Source: JAWKMZ01 sp041391965
Lineage (GTDB): Bacteria; Bacteroidota; Bacteroidia; Flavobacteriales; Flavobacteriaceae
DNA length: 64,000 nucleotides
NCBI GenBank assembly: GCA_041391965.1
Contig: JAWKMZ010000001.1
Span: 372,001 to 436,000, forward strand
Direction: 5' to 3'
Below the pieces are notes generated by a model. The model had not been told where the DNA came from. It did not search any database and worked only from the letters and a program-made list of their open reading frames with translations. Both the position numbers and the translations under genes were made by a program. Shown piece after piece: positions 7,954-16,860 of this stretch; the first letter of the stretch is position 1, and the number at the start of each line of letters is the position of its first letter.

Positions 7954-10900
7954 TTAATTTTTTTGAATAAACAACTTGGTATTTACGTCATCAAAAGCAA
8001 TTTCTATACCATGGTTTAAATACTCTAAAATCTCAACTTCATCAGTCAAAGTTTCTGTTTTAATATATTCTAAATTTTTGTTTATCGCGTTAATAATTTG
8101 TTCATCTTTTTGAAATTGTACCACAATTCTATCAGTTAATTCAAACCCTGAATCTTTACGTAAGTTTTGAATTCGATTTACTAATTCTCTCGCAATACCT
8201 TCTCGTTTTAAATCTTCTGTAAGGGTTACATCTAAAGCTACTGTTAATGTTCCTGAACTCGCTACAAGCCATCCTTCAATATCTTGCGATGTGATTTCTA
8301 CATCAGACCGTTCCAATGTAATACTTTTTCCATTAATTTGAACGTCTAAAATACCATTTTGCTCGATTTTTTTAATCTCATCCGATGTAAAGTTATTAAC
8401 CGCTTGAGCGATGGCTTTCATGTCTTGTCCAAAGCGAGGTCCAAGCACTTTAAAATTGGGTTTTATTTGTTTCACTAAAATGTCTGAAGCGTCTTCCAAA
8501 ACTTGAACTTCTTTCACATTCACTTCCGATTTTATCAAGTCTGCAACGGCTAAAATCTCATTTTTTTGAGATTCACTGTCCATTGGAATCATAATTTTTT
8601 GAAGCGGTTGACGCACTTTTATTTTCTCTTTGGCTCTTAACGATAAGACTAAAGAGGATATTGTTTGTGCACTTTCCATTTTGCGTTCCAACGACTTATC
8701 AACAAAAGACGCATCAAATTTTGGAAATTCGGCCAAATGTACACTCTCAAAATCTTCTTTTTTGGTTACTGCATTCAAATCTAAATAGAGTTTATCCATA
8801 AAGAAAGGAGCAATTGGAGCACTTAACTTGGCAATGGTTACCATACAAGTGTATAGGGTTTGGTAAGCCGAAATTTTATCTTGTTGGTAATCGCCTTTCC
8901 AAAAACGGCGTCTGCTTAAACGCACATACCAATTACTTACATAGTCTTGTGTAAAATCTGAAATAGCACGAGCTGCTTTGGTTGGCTCATAATCAGCATA
9001 GTAATCATCTACTTTTTGAATTAAGGTATGTAATTCTGAAAGTATCCATCTATCAATTTCTGGTCTATTTTTTAAAGGAATATCAGCTTCTGCATATCTA
9101 AAGTTATCCAAATTTGTGTATAAGGTAAAAAACGAATAGGTGTTGTACAAAGTGCCAAAAAACTTACGTTTTACTTCTTCTATGCCTTCTAAATCAAACT
9201 TTAAATTGTCCCAAGGATTTGCATTGGCAATCATATACCAACGTGTGGCATCAGCACCATAGGTTGATAGGGTTTCAAAAGGATCAACAGCATTACCAAG
9301 GCGTTTCGACATTTTTTGACCGTTTTTATCCAAAACCAATCCGTTAGACACCACGTTTTTATAAGCTACTGAATCAAACACCATCGTTGCTATGGCGTGA
9401 AGTGTATAAAACCAACCACGAGTTTGATCAACACCTTCGGCAATAAAATCGGCTGGAAAAGCCTGATGTTTATCAATGAAGTCTTTATTTTCAAAAGGAT
9501 AATGCCATTGTGCATAAGGCATTGAGCCAGAATCGAACCACACGTCTATCAAATCACTTTCGCGACGCATGGGTTGTCCAGATGAGGACACTAAAACAAT
9601 TTCATCCACAATATTTTTGTGCAAATCAATTTTTGCATAATTACTATCTGAATTGTTGCCAATTTCAAAATCTTCAAAAATATCTTTAGAAAGCACACCT
9701 GCTGAAACTGCTTTTTGCATTTCGGCTTTTAATTCTTCAACAGAACCTATACAAATTTCTTCTTTCCCATCTTCGGTTCTCCAAATTGGTAATGGAATTC
9801 CCCAATAACGTGAACGTGATAAGTTCCAATCGTTGGCGTTGGCTAACCAATTTCCAAAACGACCAGTTCCTGTGGCTTTTGGTTTCCAGTTGATGGTTTC
9901 ATTCAAAGCAAACATTCTGTCTTTAACATCAGTAACTTTAATAAACCAAGAATCTAATGGATAGTATAAAATAGGTTTATCGGTTCGCCAGCAATTTGGG
10001 TAACTGTGCTTATATTTTTCGACCTTAAAGGCTTTGTTTTCTGTTTTTAATTGAATGGCAAGTTCAACATCTACCGAAAGTTCAGGAGCTTCGCCATCGT
10101 TATAATATTCGTTTTTGACGTATTTACCAGCATATTCGCCCATTTCTGGTCTGAATTTTCCTTGTAAGTCAACCAATGGAACAAGATTTCCATTTTCATC
10201 TTTTACCAATAGTGGTGGCACTTCTGGCGTGGCTTGTTTGGCCACCAAGGCATCATCAGCTCCAAAAGTTGGTGCTGTGTGGACAATTCCTGTACCATCT
10301 TCTGTGGTTACAAAATCGCCAGAAATAACTCTGAAAGCGTTTTCTGGATGTTCATTTGGTAAAGCATAAGGCAATAATTGCTCGTAAGTGATGCCTACTA
10401 AATCTTTTCCTAAAAATTCTTTTACTACATAAAACGGAATTTTTTTGTCTCCAGATGTATATTCTAAAAGCTCCGATTTGTTTTCTACTTGATTAAACTT
10501 TCCAGAAAATTGATAATTCACCAATTTTTTTGCCAAAATCACATTCATTGGCTGAAACGTATATTGGTTGTAGGTTTCAACTAACACATACTCAATTTTT
10601 GGTCCAACGGTTAAGGCTGTATTACTTGGCAAGGTCCAAGGTGTTGTTGTCCAAGCTAAAAAATAAATAGTGCCTTCATTTTGTAAAAAGTCTGGAAGCG
10701 ATTCTGGTTTGGCTTTAAACTGAGCAACGACAGTGGTATCCGTTACATCTTGATAGGTTCCTGGTTGGTTGAGCTCATGTGAACTCAATCCTGTTCCTGC
10801 TTTTGGCGAATAAGGCTGAATGGTGTAGCCTTTGTAAAGTAGGTTTTTGTTGTAAATTTCTTTTAACAACCACCAAACCGATTCCATATATTTTGGGTCA

Positions 10901-11358
10901 TAGGTAATGTATGGATTATCCATATCAACCCAATAGCCCATTTTTTGGGTCAAATCATTCCAAACATCTGTATAACGCATGACTGCTTTTCGGCAAGCTG
11001 CATTGTAATCTTCAACCGAAATGGTTTTACCAATATCTTCTTTGGTAATGCCGAGTTCTTTTTCGACACCGAGTTCAATTGGTAAACCATGCGTATCCCA
11101 ACCAGCTTTACGCTTTACTTGGTAGCCTTTCATGGTTTTGTAACGTGGAAAAATGTCTTTGATAGCGCGAGCTAATACATGATGCACTCCTGGAAGACCA
11201 TTGGCTGAAGGTGGTCCTTCAAAAAACACAAAAGGTTGGTTGCCTTCTCTGGTGGTTATACTTTTATGGAAAATGTCATTTTCTTTCCAATAATTACCAA
11301 TTTCTTCAGCAATTTTTGGTAAGTCAAGACCTTTATATTCAGGGAATTTACTACTCAT
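7954..11358 (-). CDS. ileS: Isoleucyl-tRNA synthetase, eukaryote-like type
   Basis: A 1134-residue class I synthetase that charges tRNA-Ile, longer than the roughly 940 residues of E. coli IleRS. The HIGH position reads GVHH (residues 57-60, within PPSANGLPGVHHV) and the KMSKS loop reads KMSKR. An editing domain follows the first Rossmann half, and a helical anticodon-binding region follows KMSKR. The long form with an ANGLPGVHH signature belongs to the eukaryote-like IleRS group, which is often insensitive to mupirocin; insensitivity here is inference. It heads an operon with the dksA-like gene and has a good -7 box 26 bases upstream. Confidence 0.96.
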   Translation of the reverse strand: MSSKFPEYKGLDLPKIAEEIGNYWKENDIFHKSITTREGNQPFVFFEGPPSANGLPGVHHVLARAIKDIFPRYKTMKGYQVKRKAGWDTHGLPIELGVEKELGITKEDIGKTISVEDYNAACRKAVMRYTDVWNDLTQKMGYWVDMDNPYITYDPKYMESVWWLLKEIYNKNLLYKGYTIQPYSPKAGTGLSSHELNQPGTYQDVTDTTVVAQFKAKPESLPDFLQNEGTIYFLAWTTTPWTLPSNTALTVGPKIEYVLVETYNQYTFQPMNVILAKKLVNYQFSGKFNQVENKSELLEYTSGDKKIPFYVVKEFLGKDLVGITYEQLLPYALPNEHPENAFRVISGDFVTTEDGTGIVHTAPTFGADDALVAKQATPEVPPLLVKDENGNLVPLVDLQGKFRPEMGEYAGKYVKNEYYNDGEAPELSVDVELAIQLKTENKAFKVEKYKHSYPNCWRTDKPILYYPLDSWFIKVTDVKDRMFALNETINWKPKATGTGRFGNWLANANDWNLSRSRYWGIPLPIWRTEDGKEEICIGSVEELKAEMQKAVSAGVLSKDIFEDFEIGNNSDSNYAKIDLHKNIVDEIVLVSSSGQPMRRESDLIDVWFDSGSMPYAQWHYPFENKDFIDKHQAFPADFIAEGVDQTRGWFYTLHAIATMVFDSVAYKNVVSNGLVLDKNGQKMSKRLGNAVDPFETLSTYGADATRWYMIANANPWDNLKFDLEGIEEVKRKFFGTLYNTYSFFTLYTNLDNFRYAEADIPLKNRPEIDRWILSELHTLIQKVDDYYADYEPTKAARAISDFTQDYVSNWYVRLSRRRFWKGDYQQDKISAYQTLYTCMVTIAKLSAPIAPFFMDKLYLDLNAVTKKEDFESVHLAEFPKFDASFVDKSLERKMESAQTISSLVLSLRAKEKIKVRQPLQKIMIPMDSESQKNEILAVADLIKSEVNVKEVQVLEDASDILVKQIKPNFKVLGPRFGQDMKAIAQAVNNFTSDEIKKIEQNGILDVQINGKSITLERSDVEITSQDIEGWLVASSGTLTVALDVTLTEDLKREGIARELVNRIQNLRKDSGFELTDRIVVQFQKDEQIINAINKNLEYIKTETLTDEVEILEYLNHGIEIAFDDVNTKLFIQKN

Positions 11359-11383
11359 AGTATCATTAATTCTAAACGAAGTG

Positions 11384-11391
11384 CAAAATTA
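11384..11391 (-). promoter_or_regulatory. Predicted ileS -7 box
   Basis: TAATTTTG on the minus strand, 25 bases from the ileS ATG. No TTG at -33. The rest of the 199-base gap between ileS and the next gene upstream, to 11557, shows no other clear signal. Confidence 0.5.
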
Positions 11392-11557
11392 ATGATTTTT
11401 AGTAAAACAGCGTGTGAAAACTGATGAAAAAACGGCTTGTAAATTTGTTGTTTAAAAATGTAATTAATATTATAAAAAAGAAACTTATACCCATTGTGAA
11501 TTATAATGTAAAAAAACACCTAAAAAACGAGCATATTTGCACTTTCATTTTTAAAAG

Positions 11558-12019
11558 TTATTCATTTTCAAAAGCTTTTTTAAAACGCTTTGCTTTTTTC
11601 AATAAGTCTTTCTTTTCTTGTGGTGTGAGATTTTTTTCAGAAATAACTTTTCCATTATTAAGCAATACTATTTTAGTACCATTAGACGATTCAGATTTTA
11701 TTGCCACTAACGCGTTAGCTTCAAAATAATAGGTTTCTGTAATGGTATTGGTTGTGGTTTCTACATTTTTAATCTTGAACAATTCGCTCGTTTTTTTACT
11801 ATAAAACGTTGTGTATTTAAAGGTGCCAATATCTTTATAACCTTTAGAATCGGTTAAAGCACCTTGTGTCGTTTCTTCAGTTAGGTTGTTTTTTGCATCT
11901 ACTTTTGACATGTATGACTGAGTTTCTTTAACAAGTGTCTCTGTACTTTTAGTCACTTTTGGACCACAAGCATAAATGGTGGCTATTAATGCAATTCCTA
12001 AGATAGATTTTACTTTCAT
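11558..12019 (-). CDS. Small lipoprotein of unknown function, downstream of radA
   Basis: A 153-residue protein with a lipoprotein signal (MKVKSILGIALIATIYAC), so it should be lipid-anchored in the envelope. The body is hydrophilic and rich in Thr and Lys, and alternates charged strands (YKDIGTFKYTTFYSKKTSE, TITETYYFEANALVAIK). The C-terminal 30 residues are a Lys/Glu-rich helix (LTPQEKKDLLKKAKRFKK). I do not recognise the family. It starts 12 bases after radA and is likely the last gene of an operon with the esterase-fold protein and radA. No function can be assigned. Confidence 0.75.
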   Translation of the reverse strand: MKVKSILGIALIATIYACGPKVTKSTETLVKETQSYMSKVDAKNNLTEETTQGALTDSKGYKDIGTFKYTTFYSKKTSELFKIKNVETTTNTITETYYFEANALVAIKSESSNGTKIVLLNNGKVISEKNLTPQEKKDLLKKAKRFKKAFENE

Positions 12020-12031
12020 AACGTTTGTATT

Positions 12032-13390
12032 TTAGATTAAAAAACTGATAACATCTTCAATTTTAGAAATCAATTGAATTTTTATACCTGTATTTTTTAA
12101 CGCAATGGTATTATATTTTGATACAAATATGGTTGAAAAGCCTAATTTTTTAGCCTCCAAAATACGTTGCTCTACACGTTGTACAGGACGAATTTCTCCA
12201 GACAAGCCAACCTCAGCGGCAAAACAAAAATCTTTTGGCAACGCTACGTCTTCATTAGACGATAAAATTGCGGCAATAACTGCCAAATCAATTGCAGGAT
12301 CATCCACAGTAATGCCTCCTGTAATGTTTAAAAATACATCTTTGGCACCTAATCTAAAACCTGCTCGCTTTTCTAAAACAGCTAAAAGCATATTTAATCG
12401 TTTGGCATTAAAACCTGTGGCTGACCGTTGTGGTGTGCCATACACTGCTGAGCTTACTAATGCTTGAACTTCAATCATTAATGGTCGCATGCCTTCTAAA
12501 GTTGCAGCTACTGCGTTACCTGACAATTCTTCGTCTTTTTTTGAAATTAAGAGTTCTGACGGATTAGAAACTTCACGCAAACCTGAACCTTGCATTTCGT
12601 AAATGCCCAACTCATTGGTAGAACCAAAACGATTTTTGTTGGCTCTTAAAATTCGAAATACATGATTTCTATCGCCTTCAAACTGCAAAACTGTATCGAC
12701 CATATGCTCCAAAATTTTTGGACCAGCAATATTGCCATCTTTAGTAATATGCCCAATCAAAATAACAGGAGTTGCGGTTTCTTTGGCGAATTTAATGAGT
12801 TCTTGAGTACATTCTTTGATTTGTGAAATGCTGCCAGAAGATGATTCAATATAATCGCTATGCAAGGTTTGAATGGAATCAACCACTACAATATCGGGTT
12901 CTAAAGTCTCAATTTGTTTAAAAATATGTTGCGTTTTGGTTTCAGTAAGAATGTAACAGTTTTCACTATGAGGATGAATACGTTCTGCTCTCATTTTTAT
13001 TTGTTTTTGGCTTTCTTCACCAGAAACGTATAAAGTTTTATAAGCTAATTTTAGTGCAATTTGAAGCAAAAGTGTGCTTTTTCCAATACCTGGTTCGCCA
13101 CCTAATAATATTACAGAACCTGCAACAATACCACCTCCAAGAACTCGATTAAATTCAGTATCATTGGTTTGCATTCGTGCTTCTTGAGAGGCGTCAATTT
13201 CGTTAATTTTTAAAGGTTTAGAAACGCGTTTAGTGGTTGATGTTGCTAATTTCCAGTCATTTTTTTCTTCCTTTTGAATGACTTCTTCTGCAATAGTATT
13301 CCACGCTTTGCAAGCACTACATTGCCCTTGCCATTTAGAATATTGACTGCCACAATTTTGGCAAAAAAATGTTGTTTTTACTTTAGCCAT
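12032..13390 (-). CDS. radA: DNA repair protein RadA
   Basis: A 452-residue RecA-like ATPase that promotes branch migration and processing of recombination intermediates. The order is complete: a C4 zinc finger (CQNCGSQYSKWQGQCSAC) at about residues 10-27, Walker A GGEPGIGKST, the RadA-specific KNRFG motif in RANKNRFGSTNELG, and a C-terminal Lon-protease-like domain without proteolytic activity. It begins at the base immediately after the stop of the upstream esterase-fold gene, so the two are probably translated together. Length and motifs match the family. Confidence 0.96.
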   Translation of the reverse strand: MAKVKTTFFCQNCGSQYSKWQGQCSACKAWNTIAEEVIQKEEKNDWKLATSTTKRVSKPLKINEIDASQEARMQTNDTEFNRVLGGGIVAGSVILLGGEPGIGKSTLLLQIALKLAYKTLYVSGEESQKQIKMRAERIHPHSENCYILTETKTQHIFKQIETLEPDIVVVDSIQTLHSDYIESSSGSISQIKECTQELIKFAKETATPVILIGHITKDGNIAGPKILEHMVDTVLQFEGDRNHVFRILRANKNRFGSTNELGIYEMQGSGLREVSNPSELLISKKDEELSGNAVAATLEGMRPLMIEVQALVSSAVYGTPQRSATGFNAKRLNMLLAVLEKRAGFRLGAKDVFLNITGGITVDDPAIDLAVIAAILSSNEDVALPKDFCFAAEVGLSGEIRPVQRVEQRILEAKKLGFSTIFVSKYNTIALKNTGIKIQLISKIEDVISFLI

Positions 13391-14539
13391 TTAGTATCCA
13401 AAATCTGCTTTAATGTCTGCCGCTTTTTCAAGCATCAAATCTTTAGTAATCCCTCCAATTTCATCAAGTACATAGGCAGATTGGTAGGTTTTCATCGCCT
13501 TTTTAGGTTCGCCTATTTCTTCGTAATAACGTGCCAAATAATAATGTCCTAAGAGCGTTTCAGGATATTGTTTTCTGGCCAATTTGCCTAAATCTTCATA
13601 ATATTCAAACTTTTTGTTTTTTTCAATGGCTGCTGCAATGGCTTTAAAATCGTTGATAGAAATCGGTTTATCAATCCCAAATAAGTCTTTAATGGTTTGG
13701 TATTTTTCTTGAAGATATTCCACAGGATTACCTTCCAATTTTAAAATAGTATTTGTGTATTCTTTTTTGCTTATGGGCTGAAACACAAAAAAGATGCTTT
13801 CCAAAGCTTTTGGGATGGCATGTGCTGGCAACGAATAGTGTGATGGTCCTTCAAAATTATCGAAATTATAAAGCAAATTTTTATTGTCTATAGTTGTAAT
13901 ACTCGTATTTAAAGCAACTGTTTTTTCGTTTATGGATTTTACATCATTGTCTGAGGTTGCCAAATAATAGAATATTTTACTTTGTAAGGTTTTAAAACGC
14001 TCAGTCAAATAGGCGTTCATTTGTGGCGCCAAATCTGGGCTTAAAACCACGTAGGCTTGAAACACAGGGTTTTCTTTTAACAGATAATAATTGATAAAAT
14101 TTGCGGTTTCACCATGACCAACAATGACTCTGAAATTTTCAGTTTTGTAGTTTTTATTTAGATATGGAATGAGTTCCATCCCAAGAAATTCGAAAAAATC
14201 AGCACCTTTTTCAATTGGTAAGGAGTTTTGTTCCGAATACATGCAGTCATCAAAACGCTTATCAACCTGATTGACTCCAACCACAATGGCATCAGGAATG
14301 TCTTCCCAATAAGAATAGTAATCTACATCACCAGCAACGGGTTCAAACAAATAATCGCCATCCAAAACAATAATAAGTGGATATTTTTTGGCATCATCTT
14401 TACTGTAACCTCTTGGCAATAAAATTTTTAACTCACGTGATTCTCCTAACTTGGAAGATTCAATTGTTTCGTAATTAACTTGAGATTGTACTGTTTTTGC
14501 CATAATACATAGCAAAAAAACCATAATCATTTTTTTCAT
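13391..14539 (-). CDS. Secreted esterase-fold protein lacking the catalytic serine
   Basis: A 382-residue protein with a signal peptide (MKKMIMVFLLCIMAKTVQS) and an alpha/beta-hydrolase fold of the esterase D/IroE type: LPRGYSKDDAKKYPLIIVLDGDYLF near the N-terminus, then a nucleophile elbow. The elbow reads VGHGETANF, so residue 143 is Gly where Ser is required. The likely acid (ATSDNDVKS) and His (GPSHYSLP) positions remain. Residues 300-382 contain helices resembling tetratricopeptide repeats (LLGHYYLARYYEEIGEPKKA). It may therefore be a binding or scaffold protein rather than an esterase. It sits directly upstream of radA. The fold call is strong; the function is open. Confidence 0.8.
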   Translation of the reverse strand: MKKMIMVFLLCIMAKTVQSQVNYETIESSKLGESRELKILLPRGYSKDDAKKYPLIIVLDGDYLFEPVAGDVDYYSYWEDIPDAIVVGVNQVDKRFDDCMYSEQNSLPIEKGADFFEFLGMELIPYLNKNYKTENFRVIVGHGETANFINYYLLKENPVFQAYVVLSPDLAPQMNAYLTERFKTLQSKIFYYLATSDNDVKSINEKTVALNTSITTIDNKNLLYNFDNFEGPSHYSLPAHAIPKALESIFFVFQPISKKEYTNTILKLEGNPVEYLQEKYQTIKDLFGIDKPISINDFKAIAAAIEKNKKFEYYEDLGKLARKQYPETLLGHYYLARYYEEIGEPKKAMKTYQSAYVLDEIGGITKDLMLEKAADIKADFGY

Positions 14540-14578
14540 GGATGGTGCATTTTTAAAATGTTATGCCAAGGTAAAAAA

Positions 14579-15562
14579 TTATTTTCTTCTATTGTAGATT
14601 GGCAAGAAGAGAAACGACAAACTGCCCAATATAATAATCATAAGCGTTTGCGAACTCCACATAATCCAACCAAAAGCAATACTTGGATGTTCAGCAATAT
14701 CAAACAATCCAAAAGCTGCACCAATAGCAAGCGGATAGACAAAAATACCACCATTAGTAGCCGCAATGGTAAAGCTACCTGCAATAAATGCTATTAAAAT
14801 GGCGCCTGTAGAAACGCCATGCAAATCTTTAACAGCCAATGTTGTTACATAAAACATAAGAAGATACATTACCCAAATAAACAGCGTATGGAAAATAAAT
14901 GGTCCTTTATGCTGCATCTTAAAAATACTCAAAACACCTTCTAACAAGCCAATAAAAAATTGTCTAACTTTTAAGGCTATTTTTGATTGGCTTTTTTTAA
15001 GATATAGATAAAGTAAGCCAAAAACTACCAAAGCCAAAAATGCAGCAAAAAGAAGCTTTTGAGGCTGAAAAGATTTTTCTAAAATACCTAAGATAAAATC
15101 GAACTGAAGCAGCAATGTCATGGCTACAATCAGCAACAAAATGATTAAATCAGCAACGCGTTCTGCTACAATTGTTCCAAACGCTTTTTCAAAAGGCACT
15201 TTTTCATAATTGGTTAAAACTGCAGCACGTAAGACCTCTCCAGATCTTGGAATGCCATAATTGGCTAAATAAGTGATAAAAACAGCCATCAGACTGTTAG
15301 GAAATTTTAAGGTGTAACCTAAAGGTTCTAACTGATATTTCCATCTGTAAGCTCTTGAAAAATGACTCAATAACCCAAAAAGCATCCCTAAAGCAATCCA
15401 ACTGTAATTAGCTGTTTTAAAGTAAGGAATAATTTGTTCTAACGGAAATTTTGAAAAAGTGTACCAACCAAAAAAAACAGCTAATAAAAGCGGAAGTGAA
15501 ATTCTTAAAGCTTTTTTAGTTGTTGTGTTCACTTTATTATTTGAGTAAGTTAGTCGCTTCAT
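14579..15562 (-). CDS. YbhN-like / lysylphosphatidylglycerol-synthase-TM-family membrane protein
   Basis: A 327-residue inner-membrane protein with about eight hydrophobic helices, matching the membrane half of the lysylphosphatidylglycerol synthase family (also called UPF0104 or YbhN). Signatures visible are SRAYRWKYQLEPLGY, NYGIPRSGEVLRAAVL and GTIVAERVADLIILL. It lacks the soluble aminoacyltransferase domain, so it does not itself make lysyl-PG; relatives handle membrane lipids. The start at 15562 overlaps the panD coding end by 26 bases, which indicates cotranscription with panC and panD. The biological substrate is unknown. Confidence 0.85.
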   Translation of the reverse strand: MKRLTYSNNKVNTTTKKALRISLPLLLAVFFGWYTFSKFPLEQIIPYFKTANYSWIALGMLFGLLSHFSRAYRWKYQLEPLGYTLKFPNSLMAVFITYLANYGIPRSGEVLRAAVLTNYEKVPFEKAFGTIVAERVADLIILLLIVAMTLLLQFDFILGILEKSFQPQKLLFAAFLALVVFGLLYLYLKKSQSKIALKVRQFFIGLLEGVLSIFKMQHKGPFIFHTLFIWVMYLLMFYVTTLAVKDLHGVSTGAILIAFIAGSFTIAATNGGIFVYPLAIGAAFGLFDIAEHPSIAFGWIMWSSQTLMIIILGSLSFLFLPIYNRRK

Positions 15563-15887
15563 CAGGAAACACTAAAGAAGGCTTAAAAGTTTTAGCTTCT
15601 TCAAGTTCCATAAAAGCGTAGGTAATTAAAATAAGGGTGTCTCCAACAGCCACTTTTCGAGCAGCAGCACCATTTAAGGTAATTTCACCTGAATTTCGTG
15701 GACCTGGTATGGCATAAGTTTCTAAACGTTCGCCATTATTGTTGTTGACAATTTGAACTTTTTCACCTTGGATGATATTAGCCGCAGCCATTAAATCTTC
15801 GTCAATGGTAATGCTTCCTATATAATTAAGGTCTGCTCCTGTACACTTAACACGGTGTATTTTAGATTTTACTACTTGTATTTGCAT
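15537..15887 (-). CDS. panD: Aspartate 1-decarboxylase proenzyme
   Basis: A 116-residue pyruvoyl enzyme that makes beta-alanine from aspartate for pantothenate. The self-cleavage site is Gly24-Ser25 in YIGSITID, giving a pyruvoyl group on the new N-terminus. Other conserved parts are KIHRVKCTG, Asn of TLNGAAAR, and YAFMELEEA. It lies 13 bases downstream of panC, which condenses beta-alanine with pantoate, so substrate supply and use are linked. A perfect TATCTTTG box ends four bases before the ATG, hinting at an extra leaderless transcript. Confidence 0.97.
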   Translation of the reverse strand: MQIQVVKSKIHRVKCTGADLNYIGSITIDEDLMAAANIIQGEKVQIVNNNNGERLETYAIPGPRNSGEITLNGAAARKVAVGDTLILITYAFMELEEAKTFKPSLVFPDEATNLLK

Positions 15888-15891
15888 GTGG

Positions 15892-15899
15892 CAAAGATA
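15892..15899 (-). promoter_or_regulatory. Possible internal -7 box before panD
   Basis: TATCTTTG on the minus strand in the panC-panD gap, four bases from the panD ATG. No TTG is seen at -33, so this may be chance. Confidence 0.35.
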
Positions 15900-15900
15900 C

Positions 15901-16749
15901 TTAATTTAATGCGATATTATCTATCAGTCTAATATCGTCAGCAAATACAGCAATAAAGGCTCTGTACTGCTTTTTGTTCGATTTTCTTTGTACTGTTTTT
16001 AAGGTTTCTTCATCTGCAATGGCGAAATATTCCAACTGTAATAGTTTGTGTTTTGCAAATTGACTCTCGACCCATTTTGTTACGGCATTAGCACTTTTTG
16101 TTCTAAATTGAGCTTTGGCAGCTTTTAATGTTTTGTAGATAAATGGTGCGGCTTTACGATATTCTGGCTGTAAACGTTCGTTACGAGAACTCATAGCCAA
16201 ACCATCTTTTGCTCTAAAAATAGAACAACCTATAATTTTAACAGGTAACTGATTTTTTTCAACCAATTTTTGAATAATTCGCAATTGCTGAAAATCTTTT
16301 TCGCCAAAGTAAGCATTATCAGGTTGTACAATTTCCAGCAAACGCTTTACAATAGTACCAACACCATCAAAATGTCCTGGCCTGAATTTGCCTTCCATTT
16401 GGTGTTCTAATCCATCATACTCAAAATGCGTAGCGGTTATATGGCTCCCATAGATATCTTGAGTTGTTGGTGCAAACACAAGGATAGTTTCTGAGAGTGT
16501 TTTTAGTAATTCAATATCACGATTGAGAGTTCTTGGATAGTTTTTAAGATCTTCTTTGTTGTTAAATTGCGTTGGGTTTACAAAAATACTGACCACCATT
16601 ACATCATTTTGCAAAAGCCCCTTTTTGATTAATGATAGATGGCCTTCATGCAGCGCACCCATAGTTGGTACAAAACCAATGTTCTTGTTTTGAGATTTAA
16701 AAATCTTAATTAATGGAATAAAATCTTCTTTTTTATGGTAAATTTCCAT
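15901..16749 (-). CDS. panC: Pantothenate synthetase (pantoate-beta-alanine ligase)
   Basis: A 282-residue ATP-dependent ligase that joins pantoate and beta-alanine. Motifs: GFVPTMGALHEGHLSLI with the HxGH nucleotide site, VSIFVNPTQFN, YFGEKDFQQL and the KMSKS-like MSSRNERL. I place the start at the ATG 16747-16749, giving MEIYHKKEDF. A TTG further out at 16770 would lie at or before the transcription start set by the -7 box at 16775-16782. It is the first gene of panC-panD-ybhN-like and is divergent from the GlgA-like gene. Confidence 0.96.
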   Translation of the reverse strand: MEIYHKKEDFIPLIKIFKSQNKNIGFVPTMGALHEGHLSLIKKGLLQNDVMVVSIFVNPTQFNNKEDLKNYPRTLNRDIELLKTLSETILVFAPTTQDIYGSHITATHFEYDGLEHQMEGKFRPGHFDGVGTIVKRLLEIVQPDNAYFGEKDFQQLRIIQKLVEKNQLPVKIIGCSIFRAKDGLAMSSRNERLQPEYRKAAPFIYKTLKAAKAQFRTKSANAVTKWVESQFAKHKLLQLEYFAIADEETLKTVQRKSNKKQYRAFIAVFADDIRLIDNIALN

Positions 16750-16774
16750 TTTATAACAAAAAATTAACAAGGTG

Positions 16775-16782
16775 CAAACTTA
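16775..16782 (-). promoter_or_regulatory. Predicted panC -7 box
   Basis: TAAGTTTG on the minus strand, 25 bases upstream of the chosen panC ATG. This is one half of a divergent promoter region with the GlgA-like gene. Confidence 0.5.
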
Positions 16783-16813
16783 AGATTTTACTAACAATCT
16801 TCATAAATTTTTG

Positions 16814-16821
16814 TAATTTTG
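16814..16821 (+). promoter_or_regulatory. Predicted -7 box for the GlgA-like/DUF4270/glmS run
   Basis: TAATTTTG, 39 bases upstream of the ATG at 16861. No TTG lies at the usual -33 distance. Confidence 0.5.
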
Positions 16822-16860
16822 CGTGTTTTTTATTTTTAATTTTTAAAAACTACGTGATTT

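Noticed and set aside
11424..11729. Plus-strand frame of about 100 codons overlapping the small lipoprotein gene
   Set aside because: Basic and Phe-rich, without a promoter or recognisable motif, and antisense to a gene with a clear lipoprotein signal.
16750..16770. Upstream TTG start for panC
   Set aside because: It is at the predicted transcription start and adds seven hydrophobic residues not typical of PanC; ATG 16749 fits.
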